Assembly (NCBI RefSeq): GCF_030499535.1
Contig: NZ_JASTLB010000001.1
Location: forward strand, 2,046,001-2,110,000
Length of the DNA stretch: 64,000 nucleotides
Origin: Streptomyces sp. TG1A-8
GTDB taxonomy: Bacteria > Actinomycetota > Actinomycetes > Streptomycetales > Streptomycetaceae
Direction: 5' to 3'
Position 1 is the first letter of the stretch, and every line of letters begins with the position of its first letter. The notes beneath the pieces are model-generated. The model saw only the letters and a list, made by a program, of their open reading frames with translations. It searched no databases and was not told the DNA's origin. A program made the translations under genes and the position numbers. Of the stretch, positions 55,568-64,000 are shown piece by piece.

Positions 55568-57139
55568 TCACTCCTGCGACGTCGCCTTCAGGGCCAGCCA
55601 CAGTTCCATCCGGACGTCCGGGTCGTCCAGGGAGCGCCCCAGGATCTCCTCGACCCGGCGCATCCGGTAGCGCAGCGTGTGCCGGTGGACGCCCAGGTCG
55701 GCCGCGGCGGCGTCCCACTGGCCGTGCCGGGACAGCCACGCCCGCAGCGAGGCGACCAGGTCGCCGCGGCCCGTCGCGTCGTGCTCGCGCAGCGCGCACA
55801 GCAGACCGTCGGCGAAGGCCCTCACCGCGTCGTCGGCGAGCAGCGGCAGCACGGACCCCGCGGCCAGCCGCTCGTGCTCCACGAGCACCCGACCGCGCCG
55901 CCGCGCCACCGACAGCGCCTGCTCGGCCTGCTTGTAGGCCGCCGCCGCGGCGATCGGGCCGGAGGGCGCCGAGAGGCCGACGACCAGCCCGTCCTGGTGC
56001 TCCGCGCCCTGCTCGGGCATGGACCGGGCCTGTTCCAGCACCGCCGCGTGCGCGGTGCAGGCGGCCACCACCGCGCCCCTGTCGGCGGCCAGCACCACCA
56101 GCCGCTCCCCCTCCGGCACGGCCAGCACCGCCTCGCCGGAGCGGGCCGCGGCGGCCTCGGCCTCCTCCGCGAGGCCGCCCAGGGGATTGGCGCCGGACAC
56201 CGACTCGGCCACGATCACCCGGAACGGCGCGTCGAGCAGCCCGCCGTACAGGTCCCCGGCGACGGTCCGGGCGTGGTCCGGTTCCCCGGCGAGCAGCATG
56301 CGCAGCACGGCCGCGCCGATCCGCTGCTCGGCCGCGTGCAGGGAACGGGAGCGCTCGGTGGTGAGGGTCAGCAGGGCGATGGCGGAGTGGACGGCGTACC
56401 GCTCGGCGGTGCCGGGGGCGGACGCGGTGCCGACGGCGAGTGCCGCGCGGGGGCGCCGGCCCGCCCCCAGGGAGTGCAGTTCGATCCGGTCGTCGTCGTC
56501 CGGTCCGCCGACCACGGAGGAGGCGGGCGCCGGGCGTTCGCGCAGCCGTTGGACCTCGGGGGTGAGCCGGGCGGCCCGGCGGTGGGCCCACTCCGGCGCG
56601 GCGGCGACGACGGCGCCCGAGGCGTCGTACAGCGCCGCCCACCCGTCGACCTGGGCGGCGAGCGCGGCCAGCAGCCCTTCGGGGCCGGCGGTCAGGGTCT
56701 GCCGGGTCAGCTCGCGCTGGGCGGCGAAGCCCGCCGTCACGGCCCGGTACTGGTCGGCGGCGATCGCCGCGGAGACGGCCTTGCTGATGGCGAGGAAGGG
56801 AGTGCGGCGGGGCACCTCCAGCAGCGGCAGCCCCTCCTGTTCGGCGGCCTCGACGAGGGCCCGGGGGATCTGCTCGTAGTTGACGCCGACCGCGAAGCCC
56901 AGCCCGACCACCCCGGCGCCGACCAGCCGCTTCACGTAGCGGCGCATCGCCTGGGGGTCCTCCGCGTCCAGCTTGAGGGCGGTGATCAGCAGCAGCTCGC
57001 CGCCCTCCATGTAGGGGACGGGGTCGGCCAGCTCGCTCACGTGCGCCCAGCGGACGGGCACGTCGAGGCGGTCCTCGCCCGCGCGCACGGTCAGCCTGAG
57101 CGCGGAGTGGTGGACGAGCGAGGCGAGGGTCGGGGGCAT
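55568..57139 (-). CDS. PucR-family transcriptional regulator
   Basis: A 523-residue regulator with an N-terminal PucR domain (SELADPVPYMEGGELLLITALKL), a GGDEF-like/CdaR middle region and a C-terminal helix-turn-helix (AAADLGVHRHTLRYRMRRVEEIL). PucR/CdaR proteins usually activate catabolism of purines, sugars acids or GABA. It lies upstream of the aldehyde dehydrogenase gene in the same orientation and close to gabT, so control of GABA use is likely. Start ATG 57139. Confidence 0.88.
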   Translation of the reverse strand: MPPTLASLVHHSALRLTVRAGEDRLDVPVRWAHVSELADPVPYMEGGELLLITALKLDAEDPQAMRRYVKRLVGAGVVGLGFAVGVNYEQIPRALVEAAEQEGLPLLEVPRRTPFLAISKAVSAAIAADQYRAVTAGFAAQRELTRQTLTAGPEGLLAALAAQVDGWAALYDASGAVVAAAPEWAHRRAARLTPEVQRLRERPAPASSVVGGPDDDDRIELHSLGAGRRPRAALAVGTASAPGTAERYAVHSAIALLTLTTERSRSLHAAEQRIGAAVLRMLLAGEPDHARTVAGDLYGGLLDAPFRVIVAESVSGANPLGGLAEEAEAAAARSGEAVLAVPEGERLVVLAADRGAVVAACTAHAAVLEQARSMPEQGAEHQDGLVVGLSAPSGPIAAAAAYKQAEQALSVARRRGRVLVEHERLAAGSVLPLLADDAVRAFADGLLCALREHDATGRGDLVASLRAWLSRHGQWDAAAADLGVHRHTLRYRMRRVEEILGRSLDDPDVRMELWLALKATSQE

Positions 57140-57264
57140 GGGACCTTCAGGGCTGGGTGGACCGGGAGGCTTCGGCGATCATCGTGATCATTTCGCCGTC
57201 GCGTACGAACGGCCTGTGCCGATTCTGCCTCACCGTACGATCGGGCGGACCCGACGGCCGTGCC

Positions 57265-59391
57265 TCAGCCCCGCAGGTCCACCAGCAGCGGCGGTGCGTG
57301 CTCGCCCTGCACGCTCGTCAGCGACAGCACCGCGTGCCCCGGCGGGACGGCGTGCGCCAGTTCGGAGGCCGACCAGCGCTCGCGTTCCACCTGGCGGACG
57401 GTGACGGCCCGGGCGGTGGGCGCCTGGCCGGTGATGACCCGGCGCAGCATGTGCACGGCCTTGCCGGCCGGGGTCTCGGCGATGATCTGCCGGTCGGTGA
57501 CGTCCCGGGTCTCGGTCCACTCCTTGCCCCACACCTCGGCGAAGTCCTGCCCGTCCCAGGGGGTGAGCCCGGACAGCGCCATCCGGCAGCCGGTGGCGCC
57601 GAGCAGCGGGCCGCGCAGCGGCCGGGCCACGTCGTCCAGGGTGCGCAGGGTCAGCACGGCACCGGCGCCCGCGGAGCGCAGCCGCTGGATGCCGCGCACG
57701 GCCTCGGGGGTGACGACGCCGGCGGCGTCGTCCAGCAGCAGGCAGGCGAACAGCGAACGGTCCTCCCGCACGGTCACACCGGCCGTGAACTGGGCGAGCA
57801 CCAGCCGGGCCAGGATCCGGGAGGCGTCGGCGTGCCCGCGCGGGGGCAGGTCGATGCGGACGCGGACCGGGTGGTCCAGGGCCCTGAGGGAGAACGGCCG
57901 GGTCCGGCCGGAGGTGTCGAAGAAGGCGGCGAAGGCGGGCCGGTCGAGCAGCGCGATCCGGTCGGCGAGGACCGTGCCGACGTCGCCGGGGTGGGCCATC
58001 TGCCGTTCGCGGGCGTCGAGCTCCCTGAGCAGCGGTTCCTGCCCGGTGTCCGTCAGCGCCCTGCGCAGCGCGGCCAGCGGGCCGGGCGCGCCGTCGAGGA
58101 GACCGCGCAGCTCGGGGACGGACGGGAAGCGGCCGTGGACGGCGTGGAAGGGACCGAGCAGCTGGGCGAGGACGGTGGTGGAGCGGCGACTGTCGCTGCC
58201 GGGGTGCGGGTCGACGAGGTCGCCGACGAGGGCCTCGGCGAGTATGGCGGCGGCCTCGTCCGGGTCGGTGGTGCCGCCGTACAGGTCGAGGTCGTGGACG
58301 GACTCGGGGTGCCCGACGCGGACGACGACGTCGTACGACTCGGCCGGCCCCAGGCCCGCGCCCGCCGCGCCGACGACGACCACGGCGGCGCGTCCGGCGA
58401 GGGCGTGCAGGCAGAGCGACTCGGCCAGCGGCCGGATCACCGTGCCGGTCTTGCCGGAGCCGGCCGGGCCGACGGCGAGCAGCGAGGTGCCGAGCAGCTC
58501 GGGGTCGAGGGCGAGCCCGGCGCCCCGGTACTGGTAGGGGTTGCGCGGGTCGTCGGCGGTGGTGCCGAGGCGGACCTGTCCGGTGAGCAGGTCGTGCCGG
58601 GCGTTGCGGACGGGCAGGTCGCGTGCCCCGGAGGGGTGCGGGCAGGCGGCGGAGCCGTCCCTCAGCACGGCGGCGGTGAAGGCGGCGATGCTGTGCCGTC
58701 CGGAGCGCACCGCCTGCCAGGCCCGGCCGATGCGCGCGTGGTCGACGTCGCGCATGAGGCCGGCCCGCGCCTCGGCGGCCAGCCGTTCGGCGGCCTCGTG
58801 CGCGCCGGCCTGCCGCAGCTGGGGCCACTCGGCGGCGTCCTCCTCGGGCGCGGGCGGCCGTTCGGCCACCGGTGCGGCCGGGCGCCAGGCGGGCGGGCCG
58901 TAGCGGCGCCACACCTCGCCCCAGCGGCCGATGCGGCCGACGGCGAGCGCGATGGCGGCGGCGATGAGGGTGTAGTACGAGTACCACAGGACGGCGTTGC
59001 CGACGCGGTCGTTGCCCTCCCGCCAGGAGTCGGGGGTGAACAGCTCCAGGGGCAGCACCCACCAGCCGCCGAGGTAGCCGTTCCACAGCAGGGACCACAC
59101 CAGCCAGCCCACGAGGAAGGCGATCAGGGCACCGCTCAGCAGCTGCCGGGCCGGGATCAGCTCGGGCTCCTGCTCGGGCCGGGGCCGGTGGCCGAAGCGC
59201 CACACACCGGGTGCCGCCTGCGGCCGGGGGGCCCGCAGCCAGGCCAGGAAGGCGGAGCCGTCCGGCCGGGGCGGCGCCCCGGGCGGCACCGGGGGCATGG
59301 GCGGCAAGGCGGAACCCTCCCGGGGCGCCGCTGGGCGCGGCACCGGATCCGCCTGCGTGCCGCGCGCGTCGCGCGTCCCGTCTCCGTCCAT
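57265..59391 (-). CDS. Membrane-anchored TraG/VirD4-like ATPase
   Basis: A 708-residue protein. The N-terminal 60 residues are Pro-rich, two membrane-helix regions lie around residues 84-108 and 137-155, and the cytosolic part has Walker A AVGPAGSGKTGTVIRPLAE and a Walker-B-like ACLLLDDAAGVVTPEAVRGIQ, as in VirD4/TraG coupling ATPases. No relaxase or other conjugation gene is near. I chose ATG 59391 (AGGGGG at 8 nt). It is conserved between the PucR gene and gabT in Streptomyces, and its role is unknown. Confidence 0.82.
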   Translation of the reverse strand: MDGDGTRDARGTQADPVPRPAAPREGSALPPMPPVPPGAPPRPDGSAFLAWLRAPRPQAAPGVWRFGHRPRPEQEPELIPARQLLSGALIAFLVGWLVWSLLWNGYLGGWWVLPLELFTPDSWREGNDRVGNAVLWYSYYTLIAAAIALAVGRIGRWGEVWRRYGPPAWRPAAPVAERPPAPEEDAAEWPQLRQAGAHEAAERLAAEARAGLMRDVDHARIGRAWQAVRSGRHSIAAFTAAVLRDGSAACPHPSGARDLPVRNARHDLLTGQVRLGTTADDPRNPYQYRGAGLALDPELLGTSLLAVGPAGSGKTGTVIRPLAESLCLHALAGRAAVVVVGAAGAGLGPAESYDVVVRVGHPESVHDLDLYGGTTDPDEAAAILAEALVGDLVDPHPGSDSRRSTTVLAQLLGPFHAVHGRFPSVPELRGLLDGAPGPLAALRRALTDTGQEPLLRELDARERQMAHPGDVGTVLADRIALLDRPAFAAFFDTSGRTRPFSLRALDHPVRVRIDLPPRGHADASRILARLVLAQFTAGVTVREDRSLFACLLLDDAAGVVTPEAVRGIQRLRSAGAGAVLTLRTLDDVARPLRGPLLGATGCRMALSGLTPWDGQDFAEVWGKEWTETRDVTDRQIIAETPAGKAVHMLRRVITGQAPTARAVTVRQVERERWSASELAHAVPPGHAVLSLTSVQGEHAPPLLVDLRG

Positions 59392-59653
59392 CGCCCTTGC
59401 CCCCTGACCAGCCGTTCCGTCCACCGTCAGCGAGCCAATCTAACGCCCCAGCAAGGGGAGTTCACCGCTTACGCGGCCGAGAGGGGTCCCACGGACCCGT
59501 TCGTGCCCCGTGCGGGCCGCCACCACGCTATGTCCACCGCGGACAACCGTGGCTGCCGACAACGCCCACATGGAGCATGCCCACTCCCCGGCGGCCGTCC
59601 TAGCCTGCGGGAAGAGGAACAGAAGGAACCCGGCAACACCCCAGGAGCCCCGC

Positions 59654-60988
59654 ATGACCGCACTTCCGCAGGAGCGCCGCGTCGTCACCGCCATCCCCGG
59701 CCCGAAGTCGCAGGAGCTGCAGGCCCGCCGCACCGCGGCGGTCGCGCAGGGCGTGGGCTCCACGCTGCCCGTGTTCGTCACGCGCGCGGGCGGCGGCGTG
59801 ATCGAGGACGTCGACGGCAACAGCCTCATCGACTTCGGCTCCGGCATCGCCGTGACCTCCGTCGGCGCCTCCGCCGAGGCCGTGGTGCGCCGGGCGAGCG
59901 CGCAGCTGGCCGACTTCACCCACACCTGTTTCATGGTCACCCCCTACGAGGGCTACGTGGCCGTCGCCGAGGCGCTGGCCGAGCTGACCCCGGGCGACCA
60001 CGCCAAGAAGTCCGCGCTGTTCAACTCCGGCGCCGAGGCCGTCGAGAACGCCGTCAAGATCGCCCGCGCGTACACCGGGCGGCAGGCGGTCGTCGTGTTC
60101 GACCACGGCTACCACGGCCGCACGAACCTCACCATGGCGCTGACCGCGAAGAACATGCCGTACAAGCACGGCTTCGGACCGTTCGCGCCCGAGGTCTACC
60201 GCGTCCCGGTCGCCTACGGCTACCGCTGGCCGACCGGCCCGCAGAACGCCGGCCCCGAGGCCGCCGCGCAGGCCATCGACCAGATCACCAAGCAGGTCGG
60301 CCCGGACAACGTGGCCGCGATCATCATCGAGCCGGTGCTCGGCGAGGGCGGCTTCATCGAGCCGGCCAAGGGCTTCCTGCCCGCGATCCGCCGCTTCGCC
60401 GCCGACAACGGCATCGTCTTCGTCGCCGACGAGATCCAGTCCGGCTTCTGCCGCACCGGCCAGTGGTTCGCCTGCGAGGACGAGGGCATCGTCCCGGACC
60501 TGATCACCACCGCCAAGGGCATCGCCGGTGGTCTGCCGCTGGCAGCCGTCACCGGCCGCGCCGAGATCATGGACGCCGCGCACGCGGGCGGCCTCGGCGG
60601 CACCTACGGCGGCAACCCGGTGGCCTGCGCCGGTGCGCTCGGCGCCATCGAGACGATGAAGGAGCTGGACCTCAACGCCAGGGCGAGGAGCATCGAGGCG
60701 GTGATGAAGCCCCGCCTCGCCGCCATGGCCGAGAAGTTCGACGTGATCGGTGACGTCCGCGGCCGCGGCGCCATGATCGCCATCGAGCTGGTCAAGGACC
60801 GCGCGACCAAGGAGCCGAACCCGGAGGCGACCGCCGCGCTGGCCAAAGCCTGCCACCAGGAGGGCCTGCTGGTCCTCACCTGCGGCACCTACGGCAACGT
60901 GGTGCGCTTCCTGCCGCCGCTGGTCATCGGCGAGGACCTGCTGAACGAGGGCCTGGACATCGTCGAGCAGGCTCTTTCGCGCATCTGA
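59654..60988 (+). CDS. gabT: 4-aminobutyrate aminotransferase
   Basis: A 444-residue class III PLP aminotransferase that converts GABA to succinic semialdehyde. It shows NSGAEAVENAVKIAR (PLP phosphate site), FDHGYHGRTNLTMALT, FVADEIQSGFCRTG with the PLP-pairing Asp, and the Schiff-base Lys in TTAKGIAGGLPL. ATG 59654 follows CAGGAG. It is divergent from the TraG-like gene; the promoter should lie in 59425-59653. Confidence 0.93.
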   Translation: MTALPQERRVVTAIPGPKSQELQARRTAAVAQGVGSTLPVFVTRAGGGVIEDVDGNSLIDFGSGIAVTSVGASAEAVVRRASAQLADFTHTCFMVTPYEGYVAVAEALAELTPGDHAKKSALFNSGAEAVENAVKIARAYTGRQAVVVFDHGYHGRTNLTMALTAKNMPYKHGFGPFAPEVYRVPVAYGYRWPTGPQNAGPEAAAQAIDQITKQVGPDNVAAIIIEPVLGEGGFIEPAKGFLPAIRRFAADNGIVFVADEIQSGFCRTGQWFACEDEGIVPDLITTAKGIAGGLPLAAVTGRAEIMDAAHAGGLGGTYGGNPVACAGALGAIETMKELDLNARARSIEAVMKPRLAAMAEKFDVIGDVRGRGAMIAIELVKDRATKEPNPEATAALAKACHQEGLLVLTCGTYGNVVRFLPPLVIGEDLLNEGLDIVEQALSRI

Positions 60989-61373
60989 GCAGGGGGTCCG
61001 CACCCCTGGAGGCTCGCTGCGGCAGGCCGTGTGAAGAAGGTGTGCGGGGTGGATGACGGGTCGCGGTTCCGTCTGCCCAAGCGCCGCGGGCTGCCGTAGG
61101 TTCTTCCCGGATGAGAGATACACCCCGCCCACAGGGGACTGTGGGCGGCTTCAGGCCGGGGCCTCCCCAGCTTCGACCTGGCCGTGCCCTCGCGCACACG
61201 ACCGGGGCCTGACGGCTCCGGGATCTCCTCACCGATCGGACGGTCGCCGCCCCAAACCCCCCGGGGCGCGCGGCGTCCCGGTCCGGGCGGCCGCCCCGGA
61301 ATCACCCCCCCTGTTCCGGGGCGGCCGGCCTCCTTCCCGCACCCTCGCGGCCGGACCTGCGAAGCTGGGCCCC
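60989..61373. other. Intergenic region after gabT
   Basis: In this 385-bp stretch I find no supported gene. A small hairpin (GCCCACAG...CTGTGGGC, about 61128-61147) could end gabT transcripts. The rest is GC-rich with no recognised motif. Confidence 0.5.
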
Positions 61374-62138
61374 GTGTCGACCTCAGCCCGCCGTCTCCCG
61401 CTCTTCGGTGTCCCGGCCGTCCTCTTCGCGCTGATCACCTGGCAGGTCCTCGTCCACGGCCCGCTCCTGCGCCTGGACGCCCGCCTCAGCCGGGCCCTCG
61501 TCCGTCCGGACGGGTTCTCCGCACTGCTCTCCGACCTCGGTGACGTCCGGGTCGCGCTCCCCGTGACGGCCGCGGCCGCCTGGTACGCCGCCCGGCGGGG
61601 CCGTGCCGACGGTGCGGACCGGTGGTGGCTGCCGCCCGCCGCGGCGGCCGTGCTGATGGCCCTGGTCCCGGCGGTCGTCGTGCCGCTGAAGGAGTGGACC
61701 GCGCGGCCGGGGACCCCCGTGGTGCCCCCGGCGGTCGGCTACTTCCCCTCCGGCCACACGGCGACGGCGGCCGTGGCCTACGGCTCGGCGGCCCTGCTCC
61801 TGCTGCCGTGGCTGCGCTCCCCTGCGGCCCGCGGGTCGCTGGCCGGGGGCTGCGCCGCCCTCGTGCTCGGGGTGTCCTACGGCCTGGTCCGCCACGGCTA
61901 CCACTGGCCGCTGGACGTGGTGGCCAGCTGGTGCCTGGGCACGGTGCTGCTGGCCACCCTGTCGCTCGTGGCGGACCTCAGCCGAAGTAGCCGCCGAACG
62001 TCTTCCGGAACTCCCAGTTCGCGAAGCGGTCCCAGTTCACCGACCACGTCATCAGGCCCCGCAGACCGGGCCAGGTCCCGTGGGTCGCGTACGAACCGCA
62101 GTTCGTCCTCTTCGTCAGGCAGTCCAGCGTCTTCGTGA
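61374..62138 (+). CDS. PAP2-type membrane phosphatase, with an aberrant C-terminus
   Basis: Starting at GTG 61374, the protein has about six hydrophobic segments and the three PAP2 motifs: KEWTARPGTP, FPSGHTA and VRHGYHWPLDV. It should dephosphorylate lipid phosphates or undecaprenyl pyrophosphate. The conserved part ends near LSLVADLSRS (about 61988), but no stop follows until 62138. The last 50 residues are Ser/Arg-rich and are simply the antisense of the chitinase gene end. The normal stop was probably lost when the chitinase remnant was joined here. Confidence 0.8.
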   Translation: MSTSARRLPLFGVPAVLFALITWQVLVHGPLLRLDARLSRALVRPDGFSALLSDLGDVRVALPVTAAAAWYAARRGRADGADRWWLPPAAAAVLMALVPAVVVPLKEWTARPGTPVVPPAVGYFPSGHTATAAVAYGSAALLLLPWLRSPAARGSLAGGCAALVLGVSYGLVRHGYHWPLDVVASWCLGTVLLATLSLVADLSRSSRRTSSGTPSSRSGPSSPTTSSGPADRARSRGSRTNRSSSSSSGSPASS

Positions 62139-63102
62139 CCTCCGAGGGGGGCACGTAGCCGTTGCCCGCGTTGGTGGACGCCGGCATGCCGATGGCGACC
62201 CGGTCGGGGGGCAGCGGCGGGAAGACGCTGCCCGGGTCGCCGGCCACCGGGAAGCCGGTGAGCAGCATGCCGGTCATGGCGATGTGGAAGTCGGCGCCGC
62301 CCATGGAGTGGTACTGGTTGTCCAGGCCCATGACCGGGCCGGAGTTGTGGTCCTGGACGTGCGGCAGGGTGAGGTCGTCGCGCAGGGCGTGGATCACCGG
62401 GAGGTACGCCCCGCAGCGGGGGTCCTGGCCGCCCCACTTGCCGGTGCCGTAATACTGGTAGCCGTTCCGCACGAAGAAGGTCTCCGGGGCCGTCGACAGC
62501 ACGAACTTCGCCCGCACCGGCCCCGAGCCCGCCCGGGGCGGCGGGCGGCTGTCCGGCGCCCGTGCCGCCGGGGCCGACGAGCGAGAGGTCGTCGGCGTAG
62601 TAGGCGCCCGTGCCGTACCAGCCGTGGGTGTAGATCGTGACCTCGGTGGTGGCGGCGCCCGTGGTGAAGGTGGTGCTCAGCTTCTGCCAGTCGGGGGCGG
62701 GCTGGGTCCAGGCGGAGGCGTCGGTGGTGCCGGTGCCGCTCGCGCCGAGGTAGACGTAGGAGCCGCGGACGTAGCCGGACAGCGTGTACCGGGCGTTCGG
62801 CTGGACGGTCACCGTCTGCGCGCACCGGGCGTTGTCGCTGCCGGCCGGGGTCGCCTGCAGCGCGGGGCTGCCGCCGTGCACGGGTGAGCCGACCGCGGTG
62901 CCGGCGGAACAGGTCCAGCCGGACAGGCCGGACTCGAAGCCGCCGTTCCGCGCGAGGTCCGCGTCGCCGCGCGGGCGGCCGACGCGAGCGCGGTCATCCC
63001 GGGCACGGTCAGCAGCGCGGCCGTGAGCAGGGCGAGGACGGATCCGGGGCGCCGGCTGCGCCGGCTGCGCCGGACGCGTGGGGCGCGTGGGGCGCGTTCC
63101 AC
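61978..63102 (-). pseudogene. GH18 chitinase pseudogene
   Basis: GTG 63102 (GGAGG at about 5 nt) opens a signal-peptide frame (VLALLTAALLTVPGMTALASA). After ASAARAA a one-base deletion shifts the frame into ADLARNGGFESGLSGWTC, an N-terminal carbohydrate-binding module (CBM16-like) ending about 62560. The frame that follows from about 62517 is the C-terminal third of a Streptomyces GH18 domain (FHIAMTGMLLTGFPVAG; SYATHGTWPGLRGLMTWSVN). The part with the DxxDxDxE catalytic motif is missing, so a linker and about half of the catalytic domain are deleted. A DasR-type operator lies upstream. Confidence 0.85.
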
Positions 63103-63146
63103 AAGGGCCTCCGGGGAGGGGGAGTCGGGGGAGGAAGCGCACTCCA

Positions 63147-63162
63147 TTTGGTCCAGACCAAT
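63147..63162 (-). promoter_or_regulatory. DasR-type operator (dre) of the chitinase gene
   Basis: The palindrome TTTGGTCCAGACCAAT closely fits the Streptomyces dre consensus (ACTGGTCTAGACCAGT type) bound by the GntR regulator DasR. It lies 45 nt upstream of the chitinase GTG. The promoter element outlived the gene. Confidence 0.7.
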
Positions 63163-63186
63163 TCCCTTGTCAAGGTGTCCGGGGCG

Positions 63187-63645
63187 CTACCCGGCCGCGC
63201 CCGCCTCGTGGGCGGGCCCCGCCGCCTCGTGCATCGCCAGTTCCAGCAGGACCGGGTCGGTCAGCGTGCCCGCCCCGTCCGGCGGCACCAGCCAGCGCGC
63301 CGGCCGGGTCGCCCGGTCCGGGTGCGGCACCACGATCCAGGTGCCGCGACCGGCGCCGCGGATGCCGGTGCCCAGCCAGCGGGCCGCGGTGCCGGGCGGC
63401 ACGAAGAACCCCACCCGGCCGTCGCCGAAGCCGGCCAGCACCGGGCCGGGCCGGTCGAGGAGCCGGCTGAGCACGTCCAGGGTGAGGTGGCCGAGGTCGC
63501 CCGGCAGGATCAGTACGTCCCAGGCCTTGCCGGCGGGCAGCAGGGCGACCCCGGAGGGGCTGCGCTCCCACTCCCGGCGGCAGGCCCCGGGGTCCGGTGC
63601 GACGGCCGCCAGCCATGCGGCGGCCGTCCTGGCCCCAGTCGTCAC
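63187..63645 (-). CDS. Conserved protein, bifunctional primase/polymerase N-terminal-like
   Basis: A 152-residue protein with GTG 63645 and an excellent ribosome binding site (AAGGAGGT). The pattern WDVLILPGDLGHLTLDVLSRLL, VGFFVPPGT and TWIVVPHPDRATRPARWLVPP resembles short actinobacterial proteins annotated as DNA primase/polymerase (prim-pol) N-terminal-like, but no catalytic residues could be verified. The function is unknown. Confidence 0.65.
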   Translation of the reverse strand: MTTGARTAAAWLAAVAPDPGACRREWERSPSGVALLPAGKAWDVLILPGDLGHLTLDVLSRLLDRPGPVLAGFGDGRVGFFVPPGTAARWLGTGIRGAGRGTWIVVPHPDRATRPARWLVPPDGAGTLTDPVLLELAMHEAAGPAHEAGAAG

Positions 63646-63781
63646 GGGACCTCCTTCCGTCGTGGACGCGTCCGCGTCACGGGGAGGAGGCAGGTCCCGG
63701 GCGGGCGTTACGCGGGTTCCGGCTCCCCGGTCGCGTGAGCCCGGTCACACCCGTCGGCCGCCCGGGCGCCGCCCGTCCGGT

Positions 63782-63797
63782 CCCGCCCGTGGGCGGG
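63782..63797 (-). terminator. Small hairpin after the last partial gene
   Basis: CCCGCCC (63782-63788) pairs with GGGCGGG (63791-63797) 8 nt after the stop of the next gene on the minus strand. It is a weak terminator candidate. Confidence 0.35.
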
Positions 63798-63804
63798 GGC
63801 CGGT

Positions 63805-64000
63805 TCAGCTGTCGAAACCCAGTCCCAGCCGGTCCATCGTCCGCAGCCACAGGTTGCGCCGACCGGCGTGGGCGTCCGCGCGGGCCAGGGACCACTTGGT
63901 CAGGGCGATGCCCGTCCAGGCGAACGGCTCCGGCGGGAACGGCAGCGGCTTCCTGCGGACCATCTCCAGCTCGGTGCGCTCGGTCCGCTCCCCGTCCAGC
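63805..64000 (-). CDS. C-terminal fragment, possibly an FAD-dependent oxidoreductase
   Basis: The minus-strand frame enters at the window edge and ends at TGA 63805. The last 64 residues read RRKPLPFPPEPFAWTGI and WSLARADAHAGRRNLWLRTMDRLGLGFDS. This ending is familiar from FAD-dependent oxidoreductases next to chitinase genes in Streptomyces, but too little is visible for a firm family call. Confidence 0.5.
   Translation of the reverse strand, partial: LDGERTERTELEMVRRKPLPFPPEPFAWTGIALTKWSLARADAHAGRRNLWLRTMDRLGLGFDS

Overview
The window is high-GC DNA from a Streptomyces or a very close relative. The evidence is GTG and TTG starts with strong G/C bias at third codon positions, a 16S-23S-5S operon without spacer tRNAs, and a gene order I recognise from the Streptomyces core chromosome: RNase J, dapA, thyX, dapB, M16 protease, pnp, rpsO, a type VII secretion (ESX) cluster, ribF, truB, rbfA, infB, nusA, rimP, proS, ispG, rseP, dxr, and then a GABA-catabolism block. 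Functions are assigned by reading motifs and by recalled family knowledge; no database search was run.

Layout. 1-5.9 kb: start of a PLP aminotransferase and a complete rRNA operon on the minus strand. 6-16.3 kb: minus-strand housekeeping genes (rnj, dapA, thyX; then rpsO-pnp-pepR-dapB-TPR protein) with two small plus-strand membrane-protein genes between them. 16.5-27.7 kb: an ESX/T7SS locus that is largely wrecked. eccD has lost its middle, eccC is frameshifted and cut short, one mycosin is cut at both ends, a WXG100 gene carries an in-frame amber codon, and eccB and eccE are fused stubs. A second mycosin, a DUF397 protein, an ESX-associated protein and a 1,302-residue Pro-rich ParA/EspI-like ATPase look intact. 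27.8-36.9 kb: the translation/transcription block rimP-nusA-ylxR-infB-ylxP-rbfA-truB and ribF, with a frameshifted STAND-NTPase-like remnant between truB and ribF.

37-48.7 kb: a Tat-type lipoprotein, a ferritin-like protein, an aminoglycoside-phosphotransferase-fold protein that lacks the expected catalytic Asp, proS, two GNAT acetyltransferases, the non-mevalonate isoprenoid genes ispG and dxr with the site-2 protease rseP between them, and a large acyl-CoA dehydrogenase. 48.9-53.8 kb: a LacI-type regulator, a GH31 glycosidase and a secreted GH12 endoglucanase/xyloglucanase, with four copies of one 14-bp palindromic operator; this reads as a beta-glucan or xyloglucan utilisation regulon. 54-61 kb: aldehyde dehydrogenase, PucR regulator, a membrane TraG/VirD4-like ATPase and GABA aminotransferase. 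61.3-64 kb: a PAP2 phosphatase, a GH18 chitinase pseudogene under a DasR-type operator, a small unknown protein and the end of a possible FAD oxidoreductase.

The notable theme is the number of clean internal deletions and single-base frameshifts (T7SS genes, chitinase, NTPase remnant, possibly a lost gene at 53 kb) inside an otherwise well-conserved chromosome. Either the strain is shedding secretion and chitin functions, or the assembly has local errors; read mapping would decide.
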